This document shows, piece after piece, positions 17,058-26,600 of a DNA stretch of 62,155 nucleotides (position 1 is the first letter of the stretch; each line of letters begins with the position of its first letter). A program made the translations under genes and the position numbers. The notes beneath the pieces were generated by a model, which saw only the letters and a list, made by a program, of their open reading frames with translations, did no database searches and was not told the DNA's origin. The stretch is from Chloroflexota bacterium (GTDB lineage Bacteria > Chloroflexota > Anaerolineae > Aggregatilineales > UBA2796): positions 1-62,155 of the forward strand of contig JAJPHV010000121.1 of assembly GCA_021325095.1 (NCBI GenBank). The letters are read 5' to 3'.

Positions 17058-18941
17058 ATGGAAACGCCAAGCTACGCCAGAGATAAGCAACTTGTCGGTG
17101 GCGCATGGGAAGCGCCGGGCTATATCAAGCACAGGCGGTTGATCGGCTGGATCGCAGACATGGTTGCGCTGTGCAAACCCGACAGCGTGCACTGGTGCGA
17201 CGGCTCGCAGGAAGAATACGATCAACTGTGTAACCTGCTGGTCGAGAAAGGGACGTTCATTCGCCTCAACGATAAGCTGCGCCCCAATAGCTTCCTGGCA
17301 CGCTCCGACCCAAGCGACGTGGCGCGCATGGAAGACCGCACCTTCATTTGCAGTTTGAGCCGGACAGAGGCAGGCCCGACCAACAACTGGGTTGAGCCTC
17401 GCCAGATGCACAAGACCCTGAACAAGCTGTTCGATGGCTGTATGCGGGGCCGCACCATGTACGTTATCCCGTTCAGTATGGGGCCGCTTGGTTCGCACAT
17501 CTCATACATTGGTGTCCAATTGTCCGATTCGGCTTACGTGGCCGTCAATATGCGCATCATGACCCGCATGGGGCGCGCTGTGTACGATGTGCTGGGCGAA
17601 GATGGGCAGTTCGTGCCATGTATGCACTCTGTCGGGATGCCGCTCGAACCAGGTCAGCAAGACGTTCCCTGGCCGTGCAGCAAAGACGAAAAATACATCG
17701 TCCACTTCCCGGAAGAGCGCTCGATCTGGTCATACGGCAGCGGCTATGGCGGGAACGCGCTCCTGGGCAAGAAATGCTTCGCGCTGCGCATTGCTTCCAA
17801 TATTGCCCGCGATGAAGGCTGGATGGCCGAGCATATGCTGATCATGGGCGTTGAGTCGCCTCAGGGTGAGAAAACGTATGTGGCTGCCGCTTTCCCCAGT
17901 GCCTGCGGCAAAACCAACTTTGCCATGCTGATCCCGCCACCGGCCTTTGAGGGCTGGAAGGTCACGACAGTTGGCGACGACATTGCCTGGATCAAGCTGA
18001 ACAGCAAGGATAAGAAACTCCACGCCATCAACCCGGAGGCTGGCTTCTTCGGTGTTGCGCCGGGCACGAACGTCAAGACCAACCCGAACGCGATGGCAAC
18101 CATCAGCCGCAACACGATCTTCACTAACGTGGCGCTCACCCCGGAGGGTGACGTCTGGTGGGAGGGCATGACTGATACCCCGCCGGCCAACCTGATCGAC
18201 TGGCAGGGACAGCCCTGGACGCCTGATTGTGGCCGGAAAGCTGCGCACCCTAATGCGCGCTTCACCGTGCCCGCCAGCCAGTGCCCGTCCATCGACCCTC
18301 GATGGGAAGACCCGGAAGGCGTGCCCATTGATGCTTTCATCTTTGGAGGCCGCCGCAGCACGGTTGCGCCGCTGGTTTTCCAGGCTTTCAACTGGCCGTA
18401 TGGCGTCTACTTTGCCGCGACGATGGGTTCCGAAATGACGGCTGCCGCTGTCGGGAAAATTGGCGAGGTGCGCCGCGATCCATTCGCCATGCTGCCCTTC
18501 GCTGGCTATCACATGGCAAGCTACATCAACCACTGGCTGAAGATTGGCCGTTCTATTCCCAACCCGCCGCGTATCTTCCTGGTGAACTGGTTCCGCAAGG
18601 ACGAAAATGGCAACTACCTGTGGCCCGGCTTCGGTGAGAACATGCGCGTCCTGAAGTGGATAGTGGAGCGGGCGCATACGCGGGCGGCAGGTCTGGAGAT
18701 GGCTTTGGGCAGGGTCCCAGTGTACGAAGACCTGGACTGGCGCGGCCTGGAGAACTTTACCCGCGAGGACTTTGAACGGGTCATGTCTGTCGATAGGGAA
18801 CTCTGGAAGAACGAAATCCTCTCTCACGAGGAACTGTTCATCAAACTGTACGACAGGTTGCCCAAAGAAATGTTGTACGTGCGCGGGCTGCTGCTCTCCA
18901 GCCTGTGGAGCGAGCCGGAATGGGTGGACCGGCAAGAGTAA
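17058..18941 (+). CDS. pckG: Phosphoenolpyruvate carboxykinase (GTP)
   Basis: 627 residues, the usual length of the GTP-dependent class. Converts oxaloacetate and GTP to PEP, GDP and CO2 in the cytosol, the first committed step of gluconeogenesis. Visible marks: the substrate loop around DGSQEEYDQL, the P-loop PSACGKTNFAM with the catalytic Cys of the GTP class, the metal site region VGDDIAWI, and GRRSTVAPLV near residue 430. The protein is intact. With fbp at 56.9 kb and mdh at 11.7 kb it provides key gluconeogenic enzymes. It stands alone with its own upstream region, which holds an inverted repeat. Confidence 0.97.
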   Translation: METPSYARDKQLVGGAWEAPGYIKHRRLIGWIADMVALCKPDSVHWCDGSQEEYDQLCNLLVEKGTFIRLNDKLRPNSFLARSDPSDVARMEDRTFICSLSRTEAGPTNNWVEPRQMHKTLNKLFDGCMRGRTMYVIPFSMGPLGSHISYIGVQLSDSAYVAVNMRIMTRMGRAVYDVLGEDGQFVPCMHSVGMPLEPGQQDVPWPCSKDEKYIVHFPEERSIWSYGSGYGGNALLGKKCFALRIASNIARDEGWMAEHMLIMGVESPQGEKTYVAAAFPSACGKTNFAMLIPPPAFEGWKVTTVGDDIAWIKLNSKDKKLHAINPEAGFFGVAPGTNVKTNPNAMATISRNTIFTNVALTPEGDVWWEGMTDTPPANLIDWQGQPWTPDCGRKAAHPNARFTVPASQCPSIDPRWEDPEGVPIDAFIFGGRRSTVAPLVFQAFNWPYGVYFAATMGSEMTAAAVGKIGEVRRDPFAMLPFAGYHMASYINHWLKIGRSIPNPPRIFLVNWFRKDENGNYLWPGFGENMRVLKWIVERAHTRAAGLEMALGRVPVYEDLDWRGLENFTREDFERVMSVDRELWKNEILSHEELFIKLYDRLPKEMLYVRGLLLSSLWSEPEWVDRQE

Positions 18942-19026
18942 CAGGCTGAACAGACCGGACCTTATTGCTGGCTTTGCCCCGCAAACGGAGAGGGTGAAAC
19001 CGGTGATACTGCATTGGGCACTGGTT

Positions 19027-19066
19027 CCCCTCTCCAGCCGGAATGGGGGCCTGGGGTGAGGCCAAC
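19027..19066 (+). repeat. Interspersed palindromic repeat, copy B (degenerate)
   Basis: CCCCTCTCC is retained but the right arm is degraded to GGAATGGGGG; the tail GGGGTGAGGCCAAC is kept. It lies between pckG and the unknown gene at 19085, immediately upstream of that gene's -10 box. Confidence 0.7.
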
Positions 19067-19070
19067 GCGC

Positions 19071-19076
19071 TATAAT
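19071..19076 (+). promoter_or_regulatory. TATAAT box implying a near-leaderless transcript
   Basis: A consensus TATAAT ends 8 bases before the ATG at 19085. Transcription would begin at about 19083, leaving almost no 5' leader and no Shine-Dalgarno site. Confidence 0.45.
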
Positions 19077-19084
19077 CGACTGGT

Positions 19085-19594
19085 ATGCCGTCCCGAATCC
19101 CGACTCCCGAACTGATCGGTGAGGCTGTTGACGGCGCAGTGTACAACCTGCCGGGCGGCAGAACCCTGGTGGTGGGTACAGCGCCGTCCGCGCTTTCCGA
19201 TCAGCAGCCGACCATGTGCGGCGCGCTGGTCGTCCGTTATGCGCTGCCGTTCCTGCAACCGCCCACCGACGCCGTGATCCCTGGCCTGTTCGCAGCGGAA
19301 AAGGGTGGGATGCTGGTCGGGCGCGAAGCCTGGGATTACATCCAGGAACATTTTCAGATGCACCCGCGCGCCGACATCATTGGGCTGCATCCCAACGGCA
19401 CGCCGGCGCAGGTTTTCCTGCGCGAGCTGGATTTTGGCGCACCCGTGCGCGTACTGCTCTACGATGGGCCAACCGCTGCTGTCCCTCGCGCGGAGGTGCA
19501 GGCGTTGTACGTGGGCAACAACGCGCCGCCCTTGCCCGACCTTCTGTCAAAGTACCTGCCGTTGCGCAGCCTGGAATCGCTGCTCAGACCCTAG
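19085..19594 (+). CDS. Conserved-looking protein of unknown function
   Basis: 169 residues that I do not recognise. The composition is that of a soluble cytoplasmic protein with alternating beta and alpha segments; no transmembrane helix, signal peptide or Cys cluster is visible. Pro-rich turns (for example QPPTDAVIPGLF) and a short Leu-rich C-terminal helix are notable. Codon usage matches the neighbours, so it is probably a real gene. It sits between pckG and a secreted SH3 protein on the same strand, preceded by a degenerate repeat and a TATAAT only 8 bases from the ATG. Confidence 0.7.
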   Translation: MPSRIPTPELIGEAVDGAVYNLPGGRTLVVGTAPSALSDQQPTMCGALVVRYALPFLQPPTDAVIPGLFAAEKGGMLVGREAWDYIQEHFQMHPRADIIGLHPNGTPAQVFLRELDFGAPVRVLLYDGPTAAVPRAEVQALYVGNNAPPLPDLLSKYLPLRSLESLLRP

Positions 19595-19646
19595 CTGAAC
19601 CCACTCAGGTCGAAACACTGCCTCGACACAAGAGCACGCTAAGATT

Positions 19647-19652
19647 TATACT
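19647..19652 (+). promoter_or_regulatory. -10-like box upstream of the SH3 protein gene
   Basis: TATACT in an AT-rich stretch, 55 bases before the ATG at 19707. No good -35 box is seen. Confidence 0.35.
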
Positions 19653-19706
19653 AATAATTGAAGAGACCTATCGGGTTGCGATCCTTCAGCAGAAAGGGCG
19701 GTCATT

Positions 19707-20585
19707 ATGAAACCCAGGCGTCGTCTCCAGGCTTTATTCGTGATGGTGTTCCTGTGCATTGTCTGGAATATGTCTCTGACACTCAGGGCACAGGCTACGG
19801 TGCAGGTGACGACCACCGCGGATGTCAACCTGCGTGCCGAACCGCGTGCCAATACACAAATCCTTACCGTGATACCGGCAGGAACAGCTTTACCGGCTAT
19901 TGGGCGCAACCAGCCGACAACGTGGATTCAGGTGACTTTCGCCGATCAAACGGGCTGGATAGTTGCCAGTTTCCTGACCGCATCCGGCAATCTCCGGACG
20001 CTGCCGGTTACGGTGGGCCAGACCGCCCCGACGTCAACCGCCGCAGGCAGCGCCGCGCCAACCGAAGGCGTGACCGGCACTGTCCGCTTCAATGGCCTTT
20101 CTGTGCGCCAACTGCCCTCAGCGACCAGCAACAAGCTCGGTATGCTATCTGCCGGAACAGTGGTGGTGCTGACGGGCCGACAGGGCAGCGGCAACAGCCT
20201 CTGGGTGCGATTTTCCTTCCAGGGTCAGGATGCATGGTTGGCCGGATGGCTGCTGAAGATCGCTGGCGATGTAAACTCGCTACCCGCGATTGAGACCCAG
20301 GGCGCAGCACCGGCAGCTACACCGACGACACCAGCGACGCAGGGCGGTCAGTCCAGAACGAACCAGGCGACGCTGGTATTCGCCAACCAACTGGCGACAA
20401 CACTGCACATTGTCGTTCAGGGGCCGACTCCGATTGACGTGAATATCGGGCCAAACTCCACACTTTCGTTTACGGTCACACCGGGAAATTATGTGTTGAA
20501 CGCCAGCGCCGAGGGAAGGATTGGCGTCAACCGACCTGTGACCCTCAATGCAGGCGACCAGTTCACCTGGACTCTGCACGGCTAA
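19707..20585 (+). CDS. Secreted protein with two bacterial SH3 domains
   Basis: 292 residues. A signal peptide (MKPRRR, hydrophobic core to about 28, Ala-x-Ala-like cleavage site at LRAQA) directs export. Two SH3b repeats follow, at about 32-95 (VNLRAEPRANTQILTVIPAGT) and about 125-190 (LSVRQLPSATSNKLGMLSAGT), each ending in a Trp-containing strand, separated by an Ala/Thr linker. A second linker of Thr/Ala leads to an Ig-like C-terminal domain (about 225-292). Bacterial SH3 domains commonly bind cell-wall peptides. AAGGG precedes the ATG. It converges on the giant hybrid kinase gene, with a palindromic repeat between them. Confidence 0.88.
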   Translation: MKPRRRLQALFVMVFLCIVWNMSLTLRAQATVQVTTTADVNLRAEPRANTQILTVIPAGTALPAIGRNQPTTWIQVTFADQTGWIVASFLTASGNLRTLPVTVGQTAPTSTAAGSAAPTEGVTGTVRFNGLSVRQLPSATSNKLGMLSAGTVVVLTGRQGSGNSLWVRFSFQGQDAWLAGWLLKIAGDVNSLPAIETQGAAPAATPTTPATQGGQSRTNQATLVFANQLATTLHIVVQGPTPIDVNIGPNSTLSFTVTPGNYVLNASAEGRIGVNRPVTLNAGDQFTWTLHG

Positions 20586-20635
20586 GGGTGATCTTCTATT
20601 CGGGTCAAGTTTGTTGAGAATTGATCATTGGGCAT

Positions 20636-20674
20636 CCCCCTCTCCAGTTGGAGAGGGGGCAGGGGTGAGGTCAA
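20636..20674 (+). repeat. Interspersed palindromic repeat, copy C
   Basis: CCCCCTCTCC-AGTT-GGAGAGGGGG with the tail CAGGGGTGAGGTCAA. It ends exactly at the base before the stop codon of the giant kinase and fills the gap between two convergent genes, so it may serve as a bidirectional 3' end. Confidence 0.85.
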
Positions 20675-23600
20675 TCACCACGTCAGTTGCGACACGACGC
20701 TGTTCAGCAGTTCATCGGCGTTGGTCGTTTGCTTCTGGTAAACGTTGGCGTGAGCAAGGCGCTGGCGTTCTTCTTCGGTCAGGTCGTCGGCGGTCACGAC
20801 CAGCACCGGGATCGTGGCCGTGTCGGGGTTTGACTGCAACTGATCCAAGACCGCGAAACCGTCCATCTCTGGCATTCGCAGGTCGAGGATGATCAGATCG
20901 GGCCAGTGGTGGTTTACCATATCGACGCCCTGCGCACCGCCCACCGCCTCGATGATCACAAAGCGCTCGTCAGCGGCAAGGGCGTCCCGCACCAGCCGGA
21001 TGCTGTCGGGCTGATCGTCGATAATCAGGATTTTGCGCCGATCCCGTTCCAGTTCGACCCGTTTTACCGTCTGAATGAGAGTCTGTTCCTCGATGGGCTT
21101 GACCAGGTAGTCCGCCGCGCCGAGCCGGAATGCCCGCTCTTTGTCCGTTTCCACGCTGCAAATGATCACGGGTATTTCAAACGTTTCGTCCCGATCCTTC
21201 AGGCGCGCCAGCACATCCCAGCCGGATAGCCTGGGCATATTCACGTCCAGCAGAATGACGCGCGGCTGGTAGGTGATCGCCAGTTCCTCGGCCTCCTCCG
21301 GCCCGCCGCCAATGATCTCGTAGCCGGAGCGCACCAGGTGGCGGCGGTACAGGTTGACGATGCTCATTTCGTCGTCAATTGCCAGGATGATCCGCTGATT
21401 GGGCTGAGGCGCCTCGGCTTGCTCGATGGCCTGTGCCACCTGCTCGGCGATTTCGGTAGCCACTGGCGGTTCTTCCGGCGTTTCGACTTTGGGCTGGCTG
21501 GTGGGCAGCGTGAAGCTGAACGTGGAGCCGACACCTGGCTCGCTGACCACCCAGATACGCCCGCCCTGCATCTCGATCAGCGACTTGGCAATGGGCAGGC
21601 CCAGGCCGGTTCCTTCATACTGCCGGGCTGTACTGCTTTCGACCTGGCTGAAGGCTTCAAAGATGCTTTCCTGCTTGTCCACCGGAATGCCGATGCCAGT
21701 ATCCGTCACGGAAAGCTGAACCATCGGGCAGCCGTTCTCCTCGACACGGAACGCGGAGGCTGTGATGCTGCCCTGTGCAGTAAACTTGGCAGCGTTGGAA
21801 ACCAGATTCAGCAAGACCTGGCGCGATCTGAACTCATCGCCCCACACCTGCGGCAAATCCGCCTCGATTTCCTGATGCAGCCGCACGGGTTTGTCTTTCA
21901 CCAGACCCACCGCCGTAGACATCACGCTCTTGATCAGTTCAGCAACCGAGAAGAAGCCGTAGGACAATTCCATCTTGCCCGCTTCGATCTTGGCCTGATC
22001 CAGAATGTCGTTCACCAGATTCAGCAGATGCTTGCCGCTTTCGTGGATCGTGGTCAGGTCTTGCTCTTGCATTGGACTGAGCGGCCCGTCGATCCCCTTG
22101 AGGATCACCCGCGAGAAGCCGATGATCGAATTGAGCGGCGTGCGCAGTTCGTGAGACATATTCGCCAGGAACTGACTCTTGAGCTTGTCCACTTCGCGCA
22201 GGCGGACATTGGCGGCCTGCACCTGTTCGAGCAGTTGCGCGTTCTGGATGATGGCAGCCAGCGTCGAACTCAGTGTCTGGAGCAGTTGCACCGTGTCGTC
22301 GTTGTAGGCGTTGATTTTGGCGCTGGTGGCCGTAACCGCGCCCACCAGGTGGTCGCCTGCCAGCAGCGGAACCAGCACCATCGAGTTCGAGCCGGGCAAC
22401 AGTTTCTGGAATTCGGGATCGACGCGCCCAATGTCACTGATGATGAGGGGCCGCCGCTCGGTAATGACTTCCGCAAACCGCATGTCTTGCAGCTTGAAGG
22501 TGTTCGGCTCCTGGAACGTGGTCTCTGCCCCCGTGATGCTATAGCGCGTCACGTAGTCACCTGTTTCGTTCAACAACAGAATCGATGTACTGAGAGCTTC
22601 CAGGTTGTCTTTGATCAGGTGTGCCACATTCACCAGCGTCGCCTCCGTTTCTTCGGCCATGCCGGTGGCCGTGCGGGTCACGTCGAACAGGAAGCGCATT
22701 TCCTCGACACGCTGTGTGGACAGTTCGAACAGGCGCGCATTGTCGATAGCGACGGCCACCTGGTCGGCCAGGTTAGCAAGGATGCTCTCGTCTTCGGCAC
22801 TGAAAGCACCGGGCCGGTTGCTCTGCACGTCCAGCGCCCCCAGGATCTTCCCTTTCGCCTTCAGGGGCAGCGCCAGTTCCGAGCGCGTATTCGGCAAATA
22901 AGGATTAGGCTTGTGCACGCCGCGCGCCCCGGTTGTGTCCGCCGTAAGCTGCGGCAGCCCTGTCGAGGTCGCCTGCCCAATGATCGACACGGAGCCAACT
23001 GGCAGGCTGTGATTGATCGCCAGCAGCTGCTTGCCTGCCTCCCCCGTAGAGGCTACCAGTTCAGCTTTGGTATTCGCGGCGTTGACCAGGAAGATCTGCA
23101 CATGGTCGTAGTTGAAACTATCCTTGATCAGGTTCACGGTACGATCCAGCAGTTCGTTCAGGTTCAAGATGGACGTCGCCGCCTGAGCGACCTGAGCGCT
23201 CGTCTGTAGCTGGCGGGCGCGGCGCTCCGCCTGCGAGAGCAGATTGCGGTTTTCAATCGAGATGGCAACCTGGTCGGCCAGCGACGTATAGATCCGCATC
23301 TCACGTTCGTTGCGCGCCCAGGGTTCACTGGAACCGAGCATCAGCGCGCCGACAGACCGTCCGGCGGTGTTCAGGGGCACGCTGATGACTGACGCCAGGT
23401 TCCGGCTGGCATAAAAGTTCCGGCTGTTCTCGCTGAGTGAGACGTCCTTCGCTACGTCCTCAATCCAGACCAGTGCTGGCGAGGCCATTTCCACCCAGGC
23501 AGGGATCTGATCGGGGGTGAAGTGCTGGCCGCTCAAATCTGGCCCGCCCGTGCGATCCCAACTGGCTACAACCTCAAGCGACGCGCCGGGTGAAGTCCAG

Positions 23601-26600
23601 TCCGGGGTCACCAGGCGACATAACATTGCCCAACTCACAATGGGCGGCGCGGCATGGTCGATGACCGCGCTCAGGATGTCCGACAATTCTCGAGCGTCGG
23701 TGATGGCCCGGCTGGACTGGTACAACGTGCCGGTCTCTTCGAGTGAGTCTTGCGTTTGTTGCACCAGCATACTGTTGTTGATGACGATAGCCGCCTGGTC
23801 GGCCAGCGTCGTCAGGAACTGGCGCTCCACGCGCCCAAATTTGTAGGGATAGTCGAAGCTGACGATCAGCCGCCCTGTGGGGCGCCCGGCTACGGTCAGC
23901 GGTACTGAGGCTTGCGCCGCGTAGTTTTCGTAGCCTGGCAGGTGGTGCAGTGCGGCCAGTTCGATGTCGCTGGCTGTCGCCAGGTTATCGATAAAATAGG
24001 GGGGCGCATCGATCAGGTGAATGTCGTCAATGGTTGGCGCGTTTTCCAGCCGCACCCCGTCATGCGTTGTCGGATCATTGGCATCCCAGGCCAGTACCCA
24101 GTCAATGGTGCTGATCTCCTGCCGGGCCACTACCAGGAACATATCAATCTTGACCGGTGCAAACGATCTGACCTGATCGCGCACGATTTCCACAGCGCTG
24201 CGGATGCTGTTGGCCCGGTTAATGGCGTAGCTGGCTTCGTAGAGCAACGTCGTTTCAGACAATGCCTGCACCGTCGCCTGTGACAGCCGGGCGTTTTCCG
24301 CCGCGACAGCGGCCTGATCGCAGAGCGTGGACAGAAAACGCTGCTCGTCGGCACTCACCTCCCGCACCTCGGCGAAGCCGATCACCAGCCAACCCACAGT
24401 ACGGCCCCGTGCATTTAGCGGCAAGACCGCCAGGGCTGCCAGTTGAAGCGCCTGTAGCTGCGGGTCTAGCGCCAGTTCGGGGTTCCCTGCAATGTTTGCT
24501 TCCAGAAACGGCTCTTCCAGCCGCAACACTGAGCGTGGCAGCGGGCAACCACCCTCGACGGCAACGCCGCGCCAATCGGTGGCTGTCGAAGCCGTGAAGA
24601 CCTGGGCCGGTTCGCCCTGATCATCCCGGAAGATGGCGAATAGATTGGCGGGGGCGAGCAGCCCGACCACCTGGCTTGCGATGACCCCCAGCAGATTGCT
24701 CAACTCATTCTCTGCGGCAAATGCACGGCTGATTTCGTACAGCGAAGTCGTTTCACGCAGGCTGTCTTGCAGCACGTTTTCGAGTTCGCGCAGTTCAGTA
24801 ACATCCTGGAAGACGGCAACGGCGCTGATCAGTGTGCCATCCTGGTCAAAAACAGGCGCCGCATTGACGATCAGGTCTGTTGCGTCGCCGGAGGGATGCA
24901 CCACAGTCATGTCTTCCGCGAAGACGGGTTGCAGCGTGGTCAGGACCTGGTTGAGTGGGAATTCTTCGTCGGTGTAGGGAAGCTGGCTACCGGTATGAAT
25001 GCGTCGATAGGGTTCAGCCTCATCCAGGCCAAGCAGACTGCGCGCCAGATCGTTTGTCAACGCGAATTCGCCCGTTTTGGCGTCCATGACGATGACGCCT
25101 GTCGGCAGCGAGGCCAGAACTGCCTGAAGCGTCTGGCGCTCGGTTTCCGCTGTTGAGAACAGGCGCTGGTTCTCCATCAGCACAGCGATCTGGCTGCCCA
25201 GTGTCGTTGCAAGCTGAATGTCGCGCTCGTCCAGGTCGGCTTCGCCCTGGGCACGCCCCACCATGAGCGCACCGATCACGTTGCGCCCGGCTCGAACAGG
25301 CAGCGCCAGATGCTTGCCAAAAGCTCGTACCCGATCCCGGTTCAAGCCTGCCAGGGCGGGGTGGGTCGTGGGATCATTGACCACAATCAGTTGGCCGAGC
25401 CGGGCGGCCTCCGCAAGCGCATTCTGCTCTACGTCCAGGGCGATGCGCGCCATGTGGTGCAATGGGGATCCTTCACCGAAATGCGAGACGACCCGCTGCA
25501 AGGTCAGGCCAGATGCGCTTGGCATCAGCTGCCCAAACCACCAGCGATCATATTCAGCCGGTTCAGCCACCGCCCGGAACAGGTTCCCGATGGCCTCATC
25601 GAACTCGACACCGATCTGGCTCGAGATCTGCGCGGCTTCGGCCAGGGCGCGGTTTCGGCGAGCTTCGGCCTGGACATTCTCGAACAGGCGGCGGTTGTCC
25701 ATCGCAATGGCAACCTGGTCGGCGATAGCGATGGCGAACTGAACAAAGCTCTGGCTGAAAGCGTGATCGCGCTGGCTCTCGCACAACATTGCGCCGAACC
25801 AATGCGTCGGGGTTGCCAGCGGCACGATGACCATGCTGCGCATCCCCATGGTCTCCAGCGCTTTCAAGATCGACTCAGAACCTTCCATGTCTCTCTCGAA
25901 GTCGATGATACGCGGCGCACGGGGATCGGGCAGCAAACGATCCCAGTTGAGTGCGTCGCCAGGGATGCGCTCCTGAACGGAGAATTGGTTGTCCGTGTGC
26001 GGCGAGCGATCCCAGGTATATAGATATTTTAAGAATTCCGGCTTTGGAACGGGGTTAGGCTGCGCAGACAGCACGATCAGCCGATCCAGCGGCTCAAAGG
26101 TCGAGAGATAATCGGAAGCGATCTTGAGGATGGCCTCAATGTCCAGTGCGCCGCCCAGAGTGCGGCTGGCCTGGTACAACTGTTGGATGCGGGCTGCCGC
26201 CAGTTGGCTCTGTTCGATCAGGCGGGCATTTTCGACGGCCAGCGCCACGCGATCTGCAATGGCCTGTAGCACCAGGTGATCTTCTTCCGACAGGGCCGCG
26301 TCGGCACTTTCCTGCACGCTCAGGCTGCCCACCACCTCGCCGCGCACTTTGATTTCAGCGCTGACGTTGCCATCCTGGCTGCGCTCGGTGATAGCCGTCA
26401 CCTGGGACAGATCGTACTTGAAAGCCAGCTCTTGAGGACTCTGGTCTTCCAGGAACTCGTTCCACCCACTGCGCGTTAGCTGGCGGTTGAGTTCAGCGAC
26501 CTGAGCAAGACGCTCCTGGGACTGAGCCAGCAGACGCGCATTGTCCACCGCAATGGCGAGTTGATCCGCCAGCACCTGGAAGATCTGCACGTCGCTCTCG

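Noticed and set aside
17730..18935. A 401-codon minus-strand open frame
   Set aside because: Antisense to pckG, which is full length and has all its catalytic blocks.
21338..23209. A 623-codon open frame on the plus strand
   Set aside because: It lies antisense to the HisKA, HATPase and GAF part of the giant kinase. Its translation is rich in His, Arg and Gln without any domain, as expected for a shadow frame in GC-rich DNA.
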